8,414 nucleotides of DNA, from NCBI GenBank assembly GCA_902826505.1, contig CADEFG010000192.1, positions 1-8,414 on the forward strand, in the 5' to 3' direction. Below the pieces are notes generated by a model. The model was not told the origin of the DNA. It made no database searches and saw only the letters and a list, made by a program, of their open reading frames with translations. Source of the DNA: an uncultured Acidobacteriota bacterium (GTDB taxonomy: Bacteria > Acidobacteriota > Blastocatellia > Pyrinomonadales > Pyrinomonadaceae). Below are positions 5,963 through 8,414 of the stretch, piece by piece. Made by a program: the position numbers and the translations under genes. How positions within the stretch are numbered: position 1 is the stretch's first letter; each line of letters opens with the position of its first letter.

Positions 5963-6473
5963 TCCGATGATCGAGCAACGGCGTCAGACTGTCCGGTCTG
6001 CCGTCGGCTTCGATATACTGTGCGCCTTCGAAACGGTCGGCACGATCGGCAACTTGTCTTTCGTAAGCGGCTTGCACACGAACGCCCCATAAATTGGCAA
6101 GCTGATAGATCAGCAAAGTTCCGCGCCAGCCCTGGGCGATACGGCAGCCGTGTAATTGGACGAGCGCCTCGGGCGTAAAACAACCGCAGAGCATCGAAAG
6201 CAAATAATTGTTGTGTAAATTGCCGTTGTCTTCAACCGCAATCAGTTGGTGGGCTTGCGGGCGCGTGCCGCCGCCGACGGCTTGCAATCCGCCGCGCCCG
6301 TGTCCGAAAATGCGCAGCCGTTCGATCGGCTGACCGCCGGCGCGTTCGATGACGCCCATGATCATCGTCGCTAAATCCGAGCAAAGTACCGGATTGCGGT
6401 GCAGACGGCGCTGGTCTTCTAAAAAACCGTTATCGCGGCGGGCTGAATCAATCACATCAATTCTTACTGGCAT
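5955..6473 (-). CDS. DUF4347-like protein, predicted caspase-type (clan CD) fold
   Basis: A 172-residue protein with two motifs that recall DUF4347 and caspase-fold proteins. The first is a strand ending in His-Gly (LRIFGHGRGGLQAVGGG, His58). The second is a strand ending in a Cys block followed by a small-residue and LA-containing helix (ALVQLHGCRIAQGWRG, Cys110; then IYQLANLWGVRVQAAY). The spacing of about 50 residues between His and Cys fits a clan CD catalytic dyad. In DUF4347 proteins this domain usually sits at the N-terminus of giant adhesins; here it stands alone. No signal peptide or membrane segment is seen. The ATG is preceded by AAGAGGT (complement of 6482-6488) 8 nt upstream. The gene lies 152 nt downstream of the large secreted-type gene, in the same direction, and may be co-transcribed. 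Peptidase activity is not proven; many such proteins are uncharacterised. Confidence 0.7.
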   Translation of the reverse strand: MPVRIDVIDSARRDNGFLEDQRRLHRNPVLCSDLATMIMGVIERAGGQPIERLRIFGHGRGGLQAVGGGTRPQAHQLIAVEDNGNLHNNYLLSMLCGCFTPEALVQLHGCRIAQGWRGTLLIYQLANLWGVRVQAAYERQVADRADRFEGAQYIEADGRPDSLTPLLDHRTR

Positions 6474-6500
6474 AAATTTTTACCTCTTCTGTTAAATTAA

Positions 6501-6530
6501 CGGAAGCGCGTTTTTTTAATCGTGCTTCCG
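6501..6530. repeat. Hairpin with a T-run in its loop, upstream of the DUF4347-like gene
   Basis: CGGAAGCGCG (6501-6510) and CGTGCTTCCG (6521-6530) form a 10-bp stem with one wobble or mismatch, depending on the strand, and a loop TTTTTTTAAT. The T-run lies inside the loop rather than after the stem, so it does not fit a standard terminator. It lies 13 nt further upstream than the Shine-Dalgarno of the DUF4347-like gene, within the probable transcript from the large upstream gene. It could be an RNA processing or attenuation element. Confidence 0.55.
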
Positions 6531-6540
6531 ATCCGTAAAA

Positions 6541-6621
6541 TTAGTTTTTCTTCTCGGCGGTTTGTGCTGTCTTCAATTTTTCCAGATCAATATTTGGCGA
6601 ATAAAGCGCCGCCGGATTTTT
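6541..6621 (-). other. Start-less coding-like remnant of 26 codons
   Basis: Reading the minus strand from 6621 to the TAA at 6543-6541 gives a charged, plausible C-terminal tail: NPAALYSPNIDLEKLK, then TAQTAEKKN. It lies just after the stop of the large secreted-type gene, in a different frame, and is closed upstream by another TAA at 6624-6622. There is no start codon or Shine-Dalgarno, so it is not called as a gene. It may be the decayed end of a former small gene, or chance. The rest of the 6474-6625 gap holds only the hairpin described separately. Confidence 0.3.
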
Positions 6622-6625
6622 TTAA

Positions 6626-8414
6626 TTATGGTTCGCATTTCATGACGAAACGCCCCATTTCCACACCGGTTTCAAATTCAATCGGCGAAAGGATTTTCAA
6701 CCCTTGCCAACCTTCAAAACTCGTCAGTCCGGTGCCGCCGAGCGTCCAGTCGGTCGCTACGTTTTGCGTTCCGGCTTCCTTGAATTCGATGATATAAACG
6801 GGTGCGGTTGCGCCGTCGCTGCGCGTGAAAGTGTATTTCACAATGCCCGGCGCATTCGTCGTTATGAAACCCGTAAATTTCACCATCACCGGACATTTGC
6901 CGGAAACGTTTGCCATATCGGCTTTTAATCCGGCATCCGTGACGGTAAATTTAGCGGACGATTTTTTCTCATTGTTTTTTTGTCCGCTATTTGAACCGTT
7001 CAAAGAACGGGCGCTGACGGCATAATCACCGAGCTGATTTGTTTTCACGCTGATTACGTCAACTTCCGGCAAAAATGTGCCGCCGACAGATTCCCATTTT
7101 TGGTTTTGCCGGTTATAGCGAAGAATTTCAAACGTATTCGCGTCGAAACCGTCCGCCGCGCGCGCGCCTTGACGGTTCGGCAGTTGAAAACGAATGATAC
7201 CTTCGCGATTCATTTGTTCGCCGGTTGAGGCGGCAATGTGATAGCCGCCGCTGACCAGGACGAAGCCGGAATCAAGCGATGGCGGCGCGAGGCTGGAAGG
7301 GCTCACGGAAATCCTTGTACCGGCGGGCATCGCACCTGAAGGGATACTTGCCGAAAGTTGTCCGTCGGTCGAGAAAATTTCGGTTTCGTCGTTCGGATTG
7401 AGCGGGGAAACGACCGCGCTGAAGAATCGTCTGACAAATGATTTACCGTCAATACTCGCAGCAACCTCAACATCGGCGTAAGCCACATCGGACAATTTGC
7501 CGACCGTGCCGAGATAGCTTTTGCCGGCGTCGTCAAAGGTCATCGGGACCTTTTGTGGATCCGTGCTTCCTTGCTGCGTAAATGTGACCTGCGGAGCGGC
7601 GTTAAGCTGCCGGTCAGCGTTGACTCTGATTTGAAGCTGTCCGTTTTTGGTCGGTTCGACACCCGCAGTTAAAGCGAACGGCTCGGGCGCGACAATCAAA
7701 GCGATGGTTTTCTGTGCAACTGTTGGTTTGTTTGTCTTGCCGGTGAAAAACGGCGAGAACGAAGCATTGGTCATAAACCAACCATCAGAATTGCCCTTAA
7801 GCATTTTTTCTTCGAGCCGCGCGGTTCCCGAACAATCCGCCGTCGTGATAACGTATTCGCCGCCGTTTGCCGTGACGCGGTCGCCGACGTGAACTCCGGT
7901 AATCGGAATATTGCCGGTTCCGAACGGGACGCGCCCGCCGCCATTATTGTAACCGCCGCTTTTTCCCTGCAGGATATTTTGCCCCGAAGGCGTCCGTACC
8001 CAGACTTCGATATCATCCATCGGTTCGCGTGTCTCCGCGTTCGTAACCGTCATTGTCAGCGGCTGACATAAATTCGGACGCGTCCTGTTTTCGATATTTA
8101 CGCGCGGCTGCCAATCGTTTGGTAAAGACGGCAGCGAACCGGGAATCGCTCCGCGCGCGTCAGGCGTATTGATAGTCCAGCGGGCGCGAAACGGATCGCT
8201 GCCGTCACGGTATTGATTCGCCAGATGAAACCAGCAGGTCTCGTCGCCCTGCCGCGTGCCGGTGCGGTGACGATTTTCGCCGCGCCCCGAACATAATTTG
8301 CCCGCCCGAAATTGGCTGAACATCATACACGAGGCTTGCGGCCGATTATTGCTGAACGGTCCTCCGCTCGAATTTATATTTGCTGCGCAGAAAGTGCTGC
8401 CGTCGCCGTCGGCG
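6626..8414 (-). CDS. Large secreted or surface Ig/ZU5-like multidomain protein, 5' end missing
   Basis: The visible part is 595 residues and stays open to the right edge: the frame continues upstream of the first Met (8326) through ADGDGSTFCAANINSSGGPF, so the true start and any signal peptide lie outside the window. From the visible N-terminus: a Cys-containing segment (about 1-120; GKLCSGRG, ETCWFHLANQY), not recognised; a Gly/Asn-rich beta region (about 120-200); an Ig-like beta stretch (about 230-335); a ZU5-like domain (about 345-470) with the GQLSASIPSGAMPAGTRISV motif, ending in the WESVGG...LGDYAV signature; a Ser/Asn/Lys linker (about 470-487); and a C-terminal beta domain (about 488-595) with KCPVMVKFTG, VKYTFTRSDGATAPV and FVMKCEP, a domain type seen at the ends of secreted proteins. 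Composition and beta-rich modules argue for an extracytoplasmic location. Binding partner and function are unknown. Confidence 0.75.
   Translation of the reverse strand, partial: ADGDGSTFCAANINSSGGPFSNNRPQASCMMFSQFRAGKLCSGRGENRHRTGTRQGDETCWFHLANQYRDGSDPFRARWTINTPDARGAIPGSLPSLPNDWQPRVNIENRTRPNLCQPLTMTVTNAETREPMDDIEVWVRTPSGQNILQGKSGGYNNGGGRVPFGTGNIPITGVHVGDRVTANGGEYVITTADCSGTARLEEKMLKGNSDGWFMTNASFSPFFTGKTNKPTVAQKTIALIVAPEPFALTAGVEPTKNGQLQIRVNADRQLNAAPQVTFTQQGSTDPQKVPMTFDDAGKSYLGTVGKLSDVAYADVEVAASIDGKSFVRRFFSAVVSPLNPNDETEIFSTDGQLSASIPSGAMPAGTRISVSPSSLAPPSLDSGFVLVSGGYHIAASTGEQMNREGIIRFQLPNRQGARAADGFDANTFEILRYNRQNQKWESVGGTFLPEVDVISVKTNQLGDYAVSARSLNGSNSGQKNNEKKSSAKFTVTDAGLKADMANVSGKCPVMVKFTGFITTNAPGIVKYTFTRSDGATAPVYIIEFKEAGTQNVATDWTLGGTGLTSFEGWQGLKILSPIEFETGVEMGRFVMKCEP

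Noticed and set aside
5800..6183. A 127-codon minus-strand open frame spanning the terminator and the end of the DUF4347-like gene
   Set aside because: It crosses the strong terminator hairpin and overlaps the better-supported gene in another frame; the translation is Arg/Ser-rich without motifs.
6501..6530. Intrinsic terminator for the large upstream gene
   Set aside because: The T-run is in the loop and no T-run follows the stem on either strand, so the geometry is wrong.
8324..8326. ATG as the start of the large secreted-type gene
   Set aside because: The frame stays open and protein-like upstream to the window edge, and there is no Shine-Dalgarno before this codon.

Overview
The window looks like chromosomal DNA of a free-living bacterium, most plausibly an Acidobacteriota member of the Blastocatellia/Pyrinomonadaceae type. 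That guess rests on moderate GC content, AT-rich intergenic gaps, and the mix of a PocR-GAF-GGDEF protein, a large NTPase/GHKL-type protein and long Ig-like secreted proteins. It is an inference from gene content. I see no transposase, integrase, tRNA, rRNA, CRISPR array or phage gene.

Layout. Positions 1-1116 (minus strand) hold two probable stress genes: a partial PA2169-type four-helix-bundle protein (DUF2383) and, upstream of it, a DJ-1/PfpI-family protein. Both have excellent Shine-Dalgarno sequences. The 181-nt gap between them holds a nested inverted repeat and a small dyad. Positions 1117-1343 are a divergent, AT-rich control region.

Positions 1344-5819 (plus strand) hold two large cytosolic signalling proteins. 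The first is a PocR-GAF-GAF-GGDEF diguanylate cyclase with an intact GGEEF active site and an RxxD inhibitory site. The second is a 733-residue protein with an N-terminal P-loop NTPase/STAND-like module whose Walker A lysine is missing, an alpha/beta middle part that may be restriction-endonuclease-like, and a C-terminal RsbW-like HATPase_c module. Neither start has a recognisable Shine-Dalgarno. Upstream of the second, a heptamer repeat and overlapping inverted repeats fill the gap. A ligand-sensing cyclase next to an anti-sigma-like kinase fold suggests one signalling unit, but this is inferred from adjacency.

A strong bidirectional intrinsic terminator (5849-5896) separates this pair from the convergent right half. 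Positions 5955-8414 (minus strand) hold a small caspase-fold-like protein of the DUF4347 type with a His/Cys pair. Upstream of it is the C-terminal 595 residues of a larger, probably secreted multi-domain protein whose start lies beyond the right edge. The gap between these two contains a hairpin and a short start-less coding-like remnant.

The best candidate for something undescribed is the 3618-5819 protein, with substitutions in key residues of both of its putative nucleotide sites, next to the PocR cyclase.
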